Shown here in pieces: positions 9,673-18,246 of a stretch of DNA of 64,000 bases. A program made the position numbers and the translations under genes. A model generated the notes under the pieces. It did no database searches. It saw nothing but the letters and a program-made list of their open reading frames with translations, and was not told the origin of the DNA. The DNA lies in contig CAMYKK010000011.1 of assembly GCA_947258975.1 (NCBI GenBank), positions 1 through 64,000 of the forward strand, read 5' to 3'. Numbering within the stretch: position 1 is the first letter of the stretch; every line of letters starts with the position of its first letter. This DNA is from an uncultured Gammaproteobacteria bacterium (lineage in GTDB: Bacteria > Pseudomonadota > Gammaproteobacteria > Arenicellales > JAANXG01).

Positions 9673-10305
9673 ATGGTAATACCACCTAAAAATATGGAAT
9701 TAATCACAACAAGTGATGTAAAGACGTTTTTTCACGATTCCTTGGTGTGCGCAATGGCTAATCAAAATTTACATGCGCGTGATGATACGGTCGCATACGT
9801 CGTTAATATGTTAGCTGGCTTTACGCGGACCGATCACTTATACGAATGGAACCACGATGGTTACTCGTTGAAACCTTTAGCGCTCTTGTTTGGAGAAGCG
9901 GTTGAGGCACCAACTACCAAGCATCGTCAGCATGCCTTGCGCCGGCTTGGTGACGTCGCCCTGTTCATCGCGGGACTGTTTGCAGACAGCTTGAATCGGA
10001 AGGTGGTGGACGTGGACTACTATGTCTCCATGGGTGGCGCCGCCTACGGCTGTCTGTCCGAGGCGATCCGTTCCTCAAAGGTAATGCATGAGGGTGGCGC
10101 GGTTTTCGAAGAGCTTTCCGAGAATTTCACCGGTTTTGTTGAAGCTCTTGAAGAGGTTGTCGACAACTCCCGAGTCGCTGATGACGCTGACGTTATTCGT
10201 TGGTATGAAGTCTGGGCTCGCACCGGCAGCAATAGGGCCGCACGTGTATTGCAGCGCCACGGCATCCATATGTTGGACAAACCAGAAGGCCGTTCAAGGC
10301 ACTAG
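9673..10305 (+). CDS. Hypothetical protein, first of a linked pair
   Basis: A 210-residue soluble protein with no signal peptide and no recognised domain. It is mostly helical, with aromatic-rich motifs such as HLYEWNHDGYSLKPLALLFGE near residues 55-75 and KHRQHALRRLGDVALFIAGLF near 84-104. I use the ATG at 9673. A TTG immediately upstream (9670) is better spaced from the GGAGG at 9655-9659 and is a real alternative. The next gene starts 12 nt after its stop and is also of unknown function, so the two are probably co-transcribed. My impression that such pairs recur in Gammaproteobacteria is not checked. Confidence 0.62.
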   Translation: MVIPPKNMELITTSDVKTFFHDSLVCAMANQNLHARDDTVAYVVNMLAGFTRTDHLYEWNHDGYSLKPLALLFGEAVEAPTTKHRQHALRRLGDVALFIAGLFADSLNRKVVDVDYYVSMGGAAYGCLSEAIRSSKVMHEGGAVFEELSENFTGFVEALEEVVDNSRVADDADVIRWYEVWARTGSNRAARVLQRHGIHMLDKPEGRSRH

Positions 10306-10317
10306 CCGGTTGTTGCC

Positions 10318-10962
10318 ATGCAGCTGCACGTGTTACAAAAACAGCTGCAAGCAATATATGAAGTGGCTGTCGATCACAACGTTGATGATTTTTTGATTAC
10401 CGACGCCGCCGTTGCCCATGCTCTGGATACCAGTATCAACCCGAGAGACGTTGGCGAAAAACTCTTGGTCCGTGAGAGTGACACGGATCTTCAACTTTCT
10501 CTTTATGTGGATCGGGACGTGTTGAAACCCCTCGCACAAGACAATCCGCTTACCAATCTAAGCAACGATAACCTGACCGAGTATTGCATTGCCGTTGAAG
10601 GCGTGAGTCATTTTTTATATCTGACCTGGAATGCGGGGTATAAGCGCAGTGTGACACTCATGGAATTAGAGTTACAAGCGGAAGTAGATAAATATGTTGG
10701 TCTGTCCAGTTTGTTGCGTGAGCAGAACTGTTATATGCCTGATGGTTTACATCAATGGCTGTTTGAAAAGATAAACTTCGACAGTCGGTTGAATAGTGAG
10801 CAACTAGAGCGATATCGATGCGCCAATCATTATGCCGCTAAATATTGTCGGTGGCTGGAGCAGCGTTATGTGTGTGAACACCCGGAGATGTTCCAAGAAT
10901 TGCGGCGATTCTACCGCAAGAACCAAACCGACAAGCTTAGAACGATTAACCACTATGGCTGA
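10318..10962 (+). CDS. Hypothetical protein, second of a linked pair
   Basis: A 214-residue soluble protein with no signal peptide. The middle holds an acidic beta-rich stretch (LQLSLYVDRDVLKPLAQ) and a segment IAVEGVSHFLYLTWNAGYKR. The C-terminal part is helical and aromatic, with a Tyr/Arg-rich end. No family is recognised. The segment around VEGVSHFLYL could suggest a scaffold or regulatory protein, but nothing catalytic is visible. It lies 12 nt after the gene at 9673 and ends 4 nt before the convergent hydrolase stop. Confidence 0.62.
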   Translation: MQLHVLQKQLQAIYEVAVDHNVDDFLITDAAVAHALDTSINPRDVGEKLLVRESDTDLQLSLYVDRDVLKPLAQDNPLTNLSNDNLTEYCIAVEGVSHFLYLTWNAGYKRSVTLMELELQAEVDKYVGLSSLLREQNCYMPDGLHQWLFEKINFDSRLNSEQLERYRCANHYAAKYCRWLEQRYVCEHPEMFQELRRFYRKNQTDKLRTINHYG

Positions 10963-10966
10963 CCGT

Positions 10967-11752
10967 CTAAGGATTATTGGCTAGAAACTCGTCCAGCGTG
11001 CGATTGAACGCTTCTGGCTGATCAATGGAAGACATATGCCGCGAGTGTTTGATGACAGCGACGTCGGCACTTGAAATCGCAGCGGCATAAGCGTGTTTGT
11101 AGGCGACTGGAGTGTAGTCCTGGTCGGCACTTACGATCAGCGTGGGGCAGCGAATGCTGTGGATACGGTCAGCGACACTCCATCCAATCAGAGCACGCAG
11201 CGAGTTGAGGTAGGCCTTTCGATCGTTCTCAGCCCAGCGATCGATGAATGTCTTGTGTAAGTCCCGCTGATGTGATTCCGGTAACAGAGTATCTGCCAAT
11301 ACTTTCCCCATCTTACGCATGCCGAACAACCGGACAATCCATTCGCGCTTCTTGAAGCTCAGCTTGAGTTTCAAGGTATTCAGAATCAACGCAGGGCCGC
11401 TATTGACTATGGTTAGGGTGTGAACCAGGGAGGGTTGATCTACGGCGAGCTGGAAAGCGATCATCCCCCCCATGGATAGACCCACGACATGCATTGGCCC
11501 GAGATCCAATACTTGATGAAGCGCCACGATGTCGCGTGTGAATAGATCGATGGTGTATGGCCCCGGAGGCTTACCGGAACGGCCGTGACCACGCGTATCC
11601 ACGGTGATCACTTGGTATCGGTCCGAGAAATAATTCGTTTGCAGCTCCCAGTCCCGGCTGCTGGAGCCGAGGCCGTGAAGAAACAACAATGGTTCTCCAT
11701 CGCCAAGACGATCGTAATACATATGCATGTCGTTGATTAGGATGGTGGGCAT
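10967..11752 (-). CDS. Alpha/beta hydrolase
   Basis: A 261-residue cytoplasmic alpha/beta-fold hydrolase. Visible signatures are the oxyanion region FLHGLGSSSRDW (24-35), the strand VDTRGHGRSG (51-60), the nucleophile elbow GLSMGG with Ser93, the acid region SADQD (208-212) and the catalytic His around KHSRHMSS (His239). It resembles 3-oxoadipate enol-lactonase and related esterases, but no aromatic-degradation genes are nearby, so the substrate is unknown. It converges tightly with the preceding unknown gene, separated by 4 nt. Confidence 0.85.
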   Translation of the reverse strand: MPTILINDMHMYYDRLGDGEPLLFLHGLGSSSRDWELQTNYFSDRYQVITVDTRGHGRSGKPPGPYTIDLFTRDIVALHQVLDLGPMHVVGLSMGGMIAFQLAVDQPSLVHTLTIVNSGPALILNTLKLKLSFKKREWIVRLFGMRKMGKVLADTLLPESHQRDLHKTFIDRWAENDRKAYLNSLRALIGWSVADRIHSIRCPTLIVSADQDYTPVAYKHAYAAAISSADVAVIKHSRHMSSIDQPEAFNRTLDEFLANNP

Positions 11753-12020
11753 GCCTAGTACATTATAGGCGGCTCGCCTGATCGAGCAGCGTCGAGCCTG
11801 ATTTGGATAAGGCTATGTTTCCGGGTTCTTTCTGTTTTCAAGATCAAGGACGGTTTTGGGTGTATTTATAGCGGGAAGTCGGGACCCCAGGTTACAAAAA
11901 TTTAATCTCCACGAAACCGATTCGTAAACTCGCGCTGTTTAACATCGTACTCAGTGTATTCGAGGTAGGTTGAGTGTACCTCCCATCCTGTAACGATTCA
12001 TCTATGGAGCGTGACTAAAG

Positions 12021-13523
12021 ATGCAGAATCAACGATTGAAACCATTTGCGACTCGACAACGGCGTATTGCCGGTGCCGTCAGCGCGGCTTTGACGGTCGC
12101 ACTGCTGGTTCAACCCATTACCCAGGCGATGGCTAAGCCTGCCCCAGCCCACAAAACAATACCGGCCACGAGTATCATTGAGAAGCCCGCGAGCTTTGCG
12201 GATGTGGTGGAGGCGGTGAATCCTGCGGTGGTGAATATTTCCACCACCGGTACGTCTCCGCATCGAGGTTTGGAGCGGGGTCCTCATTTTCGGTTCCCCC
12301 CCAATTCTCCGTTTCAGGAGTATTTCGATCGGCCGGAACGTTTTGCGAAGCCCAGTGAGCGAGTGCATGCGGTGGGATCCGGGTTTGTGATTGATCCCGA
12401 TGGATATGTGGTAACCAATCATCACGTAATTAAGGGAGCGGCGGAGATCGCCGTTGTCACCCATACCGGCAAACGATATCCGGCCAAGCTGGAAGGCCAT
12501 GACGCGAAGACTGACTTGGCGGTGTTGAAAATTGAAGCAGATCAACCGTTGCCATACGTGGTTTTCGGTGATTCGGGAAGTGCCCGGGTGGGGGATTGGG
12601 TGGTCGCCATCGGCAATCCATTCGGTCTGGGCGGTACCGCCACCACCGGCATCATCTCGGCCCGTGGGCGCGACATTCGGTCGGGACCGTTAGACGACTT
12701 TTTGCAGATCGATGCGCCGATTAACCAAGGCAATTCGGGTGGTCCCTTGTTCACCGCGGATGGCACCGTGGTAGGTGTGAATACCGCTATCTTCTCTCCG
12801 AACGGCGGTAATGTAGGCATCGGGTTTGCGATTCCAGCCAGCGTCGCAGCACCGGTTATAGACCAACTCATACAAACCGGCCGCGTCAATCGTGGATGGC
12901 TTGGTGTCCAGATCCAATCGGTGACCGAGGACATCGCGAACACGCTTGATTTAGATGACCAAAACGGCGCGCTGGTGGCCAGCGTCATGGACGATAGTCC
13001 CGCGGAAAAAGCTGGTATCAAGACCGGTGATGTGATCCGTGAGTTCGATGGAGAAGCGGTAGAGCGCATGCGGGAACTGCCGAGATTGGTGGCTAACGTG
13101 CCCGCTGACCGAAAGGTCGAGATCAAGATATGGCGCGCCGGTGACTTACGCACGCTGCGCGTGAAGATCGGCCCGAGCCCGGAGCAGGACGCGACGGTGG
13201 CGGATGCCGGCGATGTGCCTGATGGCGAGCGACCGAAACTCGGTTTGGCATTGGCACCGCTGACTTCGGAGACGCGGCGTCAGTTTCAAGTTTCGAGCGC
13301 CACCGAGGGCGTGCTCGTCACTGAAGTGATGCCTGGCAGTCCGGCGGCGCGTAAGGGATTTTCTCCGGGCGATGTGATCAAAATGATCGGCGGACGGAAA
13401 GTAAACATGCCGATCGATGTAGCGAACGCGGTTGACCAAGCCGTAAAGTCCGCACGGTTATCGGTGTTGATCTTGGTCGAGCGGCGCGGTAGCGATCGCT
13501 TCGTGGCGGTGAGATTCGCCTAA
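12021..13523 (+). CDS. degQ: Do-type periplasmic serine endoprotease (DegP/DegQ family)
   Basis: A 500-residue trypsin-like protease-chaperone. A basic N-terminus plus a hydrophobic core (about 14-37) forms a signal peptide. The protease domain has the triad His135 (TNHH), Asp165 (KTDLAVL) and Ser239 (GNSGGP). Two PDZ domains follow, around 285-375 (beginning GWLGVQIQSV) and 400-490. It degrades or refolds damaged envelope proteins. The symbol marks the family; DegP, DegQ and MucD are not separable from sequence alone here. The two-component genes start 117 nt downstream on the same strand, suggesting envelope stress sensing. About 270 nt upstream (11753-12020) is non-coding and should hold its promoter. 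Confidence 0.92.
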   Translation: MQNQRLKPFATRQRRIAGAVSAALTVALLVQPITQAMAKPAPAHKTIPATSIIEKPASFADVVEAVNPAVVNISTTGTSPHRGLERGPHFRFPPNSPFQEYFDRPERFAKPSERVHAVGSGFVIDPDGYVVTNHHVIKGAAEIAVVTHTGKRYPAKLEGHDAKTDLAVLKIEADQPLPYVVFGDSGSARVGDWVVAIGNPFGLGGTATTGIISARGRDIRSGPLDDFLQIDAPINQGNSGGPLFTADGTVVGVNTAIFSPNGGNVGIGFAIPASVAAPVIDQLIQTGRVNRGWLGVQIQSVTEDIANTLDLDDQNGALVASVMDDSPAEKAGIKTGDVIREFDGEAVERMRELPRLVANVPADRKVEIKIWRAGDLRTLRVKIGPSPEQDATVADAGDVPDGERPKLGLALAPLTSETRRQFQVSSATEGVLVTEVMPGSPAARKGFSPGDVIKMIGGRKVNMPIDVANAVDQAVKSARLSVLILVERRGSDRFVAVRFA

Positions 13524-13640
13524 ATGCGAGCTCAGATCCGAGCAATCCCGGGGTCGATGGGCGATGGCCCCGGGTATTCGGCCAACCGGAGATCGCGATC
13601 CGGCATTGACGAACGTTTGGTAACAGCTGAACATAGAACG

Positions 13641-14315
13641 ATGCGGGTGCTGGTAATTGAAGACGATCACGATACTGCCGCTTACGTCGTCAAAGGCCTC
13701 AAAGAGCAGGGCCATGTGGCAGATCACGCCGCAGATGGCGAGGCGGGATTACACCTGGCGACTGGGGAATCCTATGATGTCCTCGTCGTCGACAGGATGT
13801 TGCCTAAATTGGACGGCCTGTCAATCATCAAATCCTTACGTCTCGCGAATAACCAGACTCCGGCGTTGATACTCAGTGCTCTCGGAGAGGTCGATGACCG
13901 GGTGCAGGGCCTTCAGGCCGGCGGCGACGATTACCTGGTAAAGCCATTCGCATTTTCAGAGTTGCTGGCGCGTCTGGAGGCGTTGGTGAGGCGCACCGAT
14001 TTCGAAGCGCCGACCACAATACTGCAGGTGGCCGATTTGGAAATGGATCTACTGTCGCGGCAAGTCAAACGCGGCGGCAAGATTATTGAATTGCAGCCGC
14101 GGGAATTCCGCCTACTTGAATTTTTGATGCGCCACAGCGGACAAGTGGTGACCCGCACCATGTTGTTGGAAAAGGTTTGGGAATATCATTTTGATCCCCA
14201 AACAAATGTCATCGACGTCCACATCAGCCGGTTGAGAAGCAAGATCGACAAAGAATTTTCGCAGCCCTTGCTGCACACAGTACGCGGCGCCGGTTACGTG
14301 CTCCGTGCTTCGTAA
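13641..14315 (+). CDS. OmpR/PhoB-family response regulator
   Basis: A 224-residue two-component response regulator. The receiver domain (1-115) has the acidic pair Glu8-Asp9, the phosphoacceptor Asp51 in VVDRMLP, and Lys101 in LVKPF. The winged-helix DNA-binding domain follows, with QPREFRLLEFLMRHSGQVVTR and the terminal VRGAGYVLR. The frame is open back to 13524, but the receiver begins exactly at the ATG at 13641. The gene overlaps the histidine kinase gene by 11 nt, so translation of the two is coupled. The target genes are not shown; the degQ-like gene upstream is the obvious candidate. Confidence 0.93.
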   Translation: MRVLVIEDDHDTAAYVVKGLKEQGHVADHAADGEAGLHLATGESYDVLVVDRMLPKLDGLSIIKSLRLANNQTPALILSALGEVDDRVQGLQAGGDDYLVKPFAFSELLARLEALVRRTDFEAPTTILQVADLEMDLLSRQVKRGGKIIELQPREFRLLEFLMRHSGQVVTRTMLLEKVWEYHFDPQTNVIDVHISRLRSKIDKEFSQPLLHTVRGAGYVLRAS

Positions 14316-15666
14316 TAAGCTTTTTAGAAGCTCAACATTTCGTCTTGCACTGATTTATATGGTGTTGTTCAGCGCCTCGGTGCTGACCCTGCTCGGATTC
14401 ATCTACTGGTCAACGGCCGGTTACATGTCACGGCAGGCGGATGAAACCATCAAAGCCGAGATAAAGGGCCTCGCTGAACGCTACGAGACCGACGGTATCG
14501 GGGGCCTGACCGCGCAGATCGCTGATCGGTTGACGGCCCAACAACCGGGCGATTCTTCGATTTATCTACTAGCGGATCGCCAGCTCAATCCGCTGGTGGG
14601 CAATATCGATCGCTGGCCGAGGGTCCGAGAGGATGAACAGGGATGGTTCAACTTCCAGCTGGGCGGATCTGCAACCAAGCGTATTCATCGAGCGCGGGCA
14701 CGGGCGTTTGTACTGAAAGGCAATTTTTATCTGCTCGTGGGCCGCGACATGTTTGAACTAGAGGATACGCAGAAACTGATCATACGTACCTTGAGTTGGG
14801 GTATGGCCATTACGCTGGCGTTTGCCCTATTGGGCGGTGTGATGATGAGTCGCAGCATGATGCGTCGGATTGAAATGATCAACCGCACCAGCCGGGAAAT
14901 AATGTCCGGTGACCTGACCAAGCGGATTCCGACCAACCATTCCGAAGATGATTTCGATGCGCTGGCGGATAATCTTAATCGCATGCTCGATCAAATAGAG
15001 TTGCTGATGGATGGCGTCCGCCGAGTCTCTGACAACATCGCTCACGACCTTAGGACGCCTCTCGCCCGCCTACGGCGTGGATTGGAAAGCTTGCGAATGT
15101 CGGATGTGAAAGATGAATCGCGGCAGGACCTCATCGACAATGCGGTCAACGAAGCAGACGGATTACTTACCACGTTCAATGCGCTTTTGCGGATTGCTCG
15201 TATCGAATCTGAAGCCAGACGAGAGGGGTTTGACCGGATTGAATTGCAGCCCCTGCTGCGTGATGTCGGAGATCTTTACGGTCCGGTGGCTGAGGAGAAG
15301 GGGCTCGTATTTACTCTCGCGTGCCAGTCATCGATGACACTTTTTGGCGACCGCGATTTGTTGTTTCAAGCCCTCGCCAATCTGCTCGACAACGCGATCA
15401 AATACACGCCGGCAGGAGGTAACATCGCGATTGGCCTGGAAGAGGGATCGCGCCGTGTCACGATTTGTGACACTGGTCCCGGTGTGCCGGAATCAGAATG
15501 GGATAAGGTTTTTCAAAGATTCTACCGCTTGGACCACAGTCGCACCACAGCGGGCAGCGGACTCGGCCTAAGCCTTGTGTCGGCGGTGGCAAAACTGCAC
15601 GGCATTGAACTCAGCCTGGGCAGCAACGACCCCGGTTTATGCGTCACCCTGCAGATGCCCGCTTGA
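14305..15666 (+). CDS. Sensor histidine kinase
   Basis: A 453-residue membrane kinase paired with the preceding regulator. Transmembrane helices lie near 13-35 and 164-183, enclosing a periplasmic sensor of about 128 residues. A HAMP domain (184-237) follows, then the dimerisation box VSDNIAHDLRTPLARLR with the phosphoacceptor His247. The ATPase domain has an N box (NLLDNAIKYTP), a G1 box (DTGPGVPE) and a G2 box (GSGLGLSLV). The start is a GTG at 14305 within the end of the regulator gene. No ligand-binding signature is recognisable in the sensor region. Confidence 0.92.
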   Translation: MLRNKLFRSSTFRLALIYMVLFSASVLTLLGFIYWSTAGYMSRQADETIKAEIKGLAERYETDGIGGLTAQIADRLTAQQPGDSSIYLLADRQLNPLVGNIDRWPRVREDEQGWFNFQLGGSATKRIHRARARAFVLKGNFYLLVGRDMFELEDTQKLIIRTLSWGMAITLAFALLGGVMMSRSMMRRIEMINRTSREIMSGDLTKRIPTNHSEDDFDALADNLNRMLDQIELLMDGVRRVSDNIAHDLRTPLARLRRGLESLRMSDVKDESRQDLIDNAVNEADGLLTTFNALLRIARIESEARREGFDRIELQPLLRDVGDLYGPVAEEKGLVFTLACQSSMTLFGDRDLLFQALANLLDNAIKYTPAGGNIAIGLEEGSRRVTICDTGPGVPESEWDKVFQRFYRLDHSRTTAGSGLGLSLVSAVAKLHGIELSLGSNDPGLCVTLQMPA

Positions 15667-15792
15667 TCTCGCATGCCAGAGAAGTCTGTTGGACTCCGGC
15701 CTCTCGTTGAAATGGTCCGGTTCGAAACCGAGCGGCTCGATCCCGTCGTCATCATCCGCCACCTTTGGTTGTGCTTTGATTGTAATATGCAG

Positions 15793-17679
15793 TTAGCGCC
15801 ACGAGCCCCTCAATTCGGTGACGATGTCCTGCAACTGTGGCGCGGATACTGCCTCCGGCGCTAGTGGCGTCCCGCCGGCGATGACGATTTTGGACCACAA
15901 CCTTGTGGGCCACCTGGACATTGCCCGACCGTCCTTACGGCTGAAAAACGTGCCCCACATGCCTCGCAATGCGAGGGGAACAACGGTTACCGGTGTGCGC
16001 CGCACAATATGTTCAACACCTTTTTTAAAACTGTTGATCTCGCCGGTTTTGGTGATTTCGCCTTCGGGGAATATGCATACGAGTTCGCCGCGGCGAAGAG
16101 TATCGGCAATCGAGTCGTAAGCACTTTTTAAGATCGATGGATCAGTTTGCGCCGGAGCAATGGGTATCGCTCGTGCAGTGCGGAACACGAAATTGAGAAT
16201 CGGCAGATTAAAGATTTGATGGTGCATGACAAATCGGATCGGGCGGGGGCAAGCTGCGGCAATAATCAGCGCATCCACGAAACTTACATGATTACTAACC
16301 AACAACGCAGGCCCAGTCAATGGAATGTGGTGTAAATCACGGCGCTCAATACGATAAATCGAATGTACCAACAGCCACATTATCGTTCGCATCATAAACT
16401 CAGGCACTTCGATGAAAATGAACATCGCAACAACCGCATTCATTAACGCTACCACCAGGAACAGTTGCGGGATGGTCAGTCCCGCCTTGAGAAGTCCGAT
16501 GGACATCAATGCAGCCAGAACCATAAACGCTGCATTGATGATGTTATTACCGGCAATTATTCTTGAGCGATGACGAGGTTCGCTTCGATTTTGTACGAGT
16601 GCATAGAGAGGCACGATATAAAAACCACTGAACAGGGAAATCAAACCCAGATCCATCAGTACCCGCCAATTGGCCCAGTTTGCAAGAAACAGCCGCGCAT
16701 CGAGCAGCTGTCCGCTCGTAGAGCCGGTGTGGGCGAACGCCAGGTCAATGGCAAATATGGTCATGCCGAAAGCTCCAAAAGGCACCAAGCCAGGTTCTAT
16801 GTGCCGAGCCGAGAGTCTCTCGCAAAGCAGTGAACCAGCGCCTATGCCAACGGAGAAAAAGGTGAGCAGCAGGGTCGCCACGGTGCCGTCACCACCCAGA
16901 GTGACTTTCGTGTAACTCGGAAATTGGGTGAGAAACACCGAACCGTAGAACCAGAACCACGAGATACCAAGAATTGATAAGAACACCGTATGATCGTGTA
17001 CCGTAAATTTTGCGATGCGCACGGTCTCGGCGCCGATGTTGAAATTGACCTTGAGTTCCGGATCCGGCGGCACGGCGGTAGGTATGAATTGGCTGCACCA
17101 ACGGCCGATGACTGCCACAAGGACGATTAGGATGCATGCGATGTGCCGTCCGATGTCACCGAGAGCAATGAGCACTCCTCCAAGCAGCGTGCCCAGCAGT
17201 ATCGCAAGGAAGGTGCCGGTCTCCACCAGTCCGTTTCCGCCGATCAGTTCCTGCTCTTTGAGATGCTGTGGCAGGATGCCATATTTGGCGGGTCCAAAAA
17301 ACGTGGATTGGGTCCCCATGAGAAACAATATGCTCAGCAGCAATGGTACGTTCTCGAAATATATGCCCACGGCGCCGAGTAGCATAATAATGATTTCAAT
17401 CGTCTTGACGTGACGCATGAGGATCGCCTTGTCGAATTTGTCAGCCAATTGACCGGCGGTGGCAGAAAATATAAAGAACGGCAGAATAAATAGACCTGCG
17501 CTGACATTTACGAGAACATGGATCTCTAAGCTCGAGGCGAGATGGAAAGTGAGCAGAATAATGAGCGCATTTTTGAATAGATTGTCATTAAAAGCGCCGC
17601 AAAACTGGGTCATGAAAAACGGTAGAAAGCGCCGCTGTTTGAGCAGAGCGAATTGACTGGACTGCGCGTTGGGCTGCAC
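15793..17679 (-). CDS. MFS lysophospholipid transporter fused to PlsC acyltransferase
   Basis: A 628-residue fusion. Residues 1-425 form an LplT-type major facilitator domain (FCGAFNDNLFKNA at 27-39, then about 12 membrane spans). Residues 430-628 form a PlsC/glycerophospholipid acyltransferase domain with NHVSFVD (463-469) and FPEG (537-540). The likely job is to flip lysophospholipids inward across the inner membrane and re-acylate them. The related three-part proteins carry an acyl-ACP synthetase (AMP-binding) domain at the C-terminus. Here the protein ends cleanly after PlsC and no AMP-binding gene is adjacent, so acyl-CoA or acyl-ACP must come from elsewhere. The start is a GTG at 17679. 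Confidence 0.9.
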   Translation of the reverse strand: MQPNAQSSQFALLKQRRFLPFFMTQFCGAFNDNLFKNALIILLTFHLASSLEIHVLVNVSAGLFILPFFIFSATAGQLADKFDKAILMRHVKTIEIIIMLLGAVGIYFENVPLLLSILFLMGTQSTFFGPAKYGILPQHLKEQELIGGNGLVETGTFLAILLGTLLGGVLIALGDIGRHIACILIVLVAVIGRWCSQFIPTAVPPDPELKVNFNIGAETVRIAKFTVHDHTVFLSILGISWFWFYGSVFLTQFPSYTKVTLGGDGTVATLLLTFFSVGIGAGSLLCERLSARHIEPGLVPFGAFGMTIFAIDLAFAHTGSTSGQLLDARLFLANWANWRVLMDLGLISLFSGFYIVPLYALVQNRSEPRHRSRIIAGNNIINAAFMVLAALMSIGLLKAGLTIPQLFLVVALMNAVVAMFIFIEVPEFMMRTIMWLLVHSIYRIERRDLHHIPLTGPALLVSNHVSFVDALIIAAACPRPIRFVMHHQIFNLPILNFVFRTARAIPIAPAQTDPSILKSAYDSIADTLRRGELVCIFPEGEITKTGEINSFKKGVEHIVRRTPVTVVPLALRGMWGTFFSRKDGRAMSRWPTRLWSKIVIAGGTPLAPEAVSAPQLQDIVTELRGSWR

Positions 17680-17717
17680 GGTGAGAGGCGCTGAAAACTA
17701 GATGTGGAATACGAAGC

Positions 17718-18200
17718 TTAAGGATTCAGGACTTTTTGCTGGATGGTGCGTTTTAGTGTCAAGATGTGACCAAGATTTGCGCCAAAATCCGCGCGCCCGG
17801 TACGGGATTTAGCGCTAACGTATAAGCTGCTTTTCTCGTCTGCTTTTGCCATCACGCGAATCTTCATGTCATCCTTGAAACCGAGCAGTGCGCTCGTAAC
17901 AATCACGTGCATGCCTATTCGGCTATGATCAATACTTTCTATGTGCCAGTCCAGGTCGATTGCTGCTTCGCGCACGATGTCGAACAGGCGTTCAACAGAA
18001 ACCGGGTACAGGTCCGGCCGGAGTTCCTGCAGCGCGCTGTCTGGGTCGGTTTCCGCTGAATTTTTCGTCAAATAGATGACCAGACGCGTTTTCCATCCCG
18101 GTGGATCGAGAATCGGCACCTGGTTCAGCAGTACCGCGCCACTCGACAGTCCAATTGCCGTGATGATTACTACGATTACAAGATTGATTATGATTTTCAT
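17718..18200 (-). CDS. DUF1499 family protein
   Basis: A 160-residue protein with an N-terminal hydrophobic anchor or signal (residues 4-26). The remainder resembles DUF1499, with the core VERLFDIVREAAIDLDW followed by IRVMAKADEKSSLYVSAKS and RADFGANLGHI. Function is unknown; the predicted location is the periplasmic face of the inner membrane. It starts 46 nt from the divergent TPR/FG-GAP gene and lies 38 nt upstream of the MFS-PlsC gene on the same strand, with which it may be co-transcribed. Confidence 0.75.
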   Translation of the reverse strand: MKIIINLVIVVIITAIGLSSGAVLLNQVPILDPPGWKTRLVIYLTKNSAETDPDSALQELRPDLYPVSVERLFDIVREAAIDLDWHIESIDHSRIGMHVIVTSALLGFKDDMKIRVMAKADEKSSLYVSAKSRTGRADFGANLGHILTLKRTIQQKVLNP

Positions 18201-18246
18201 GTTACGCGTCGATAGTTTTCGGAAATATTACTATAAAGCTTGAGCC

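Noticed and set aside
15710-15740. GGTTCGAAACC resembling a tRNA T-loop
   Set aside because: No acceptor stem, D arm or anticodon arm can be folded around it.
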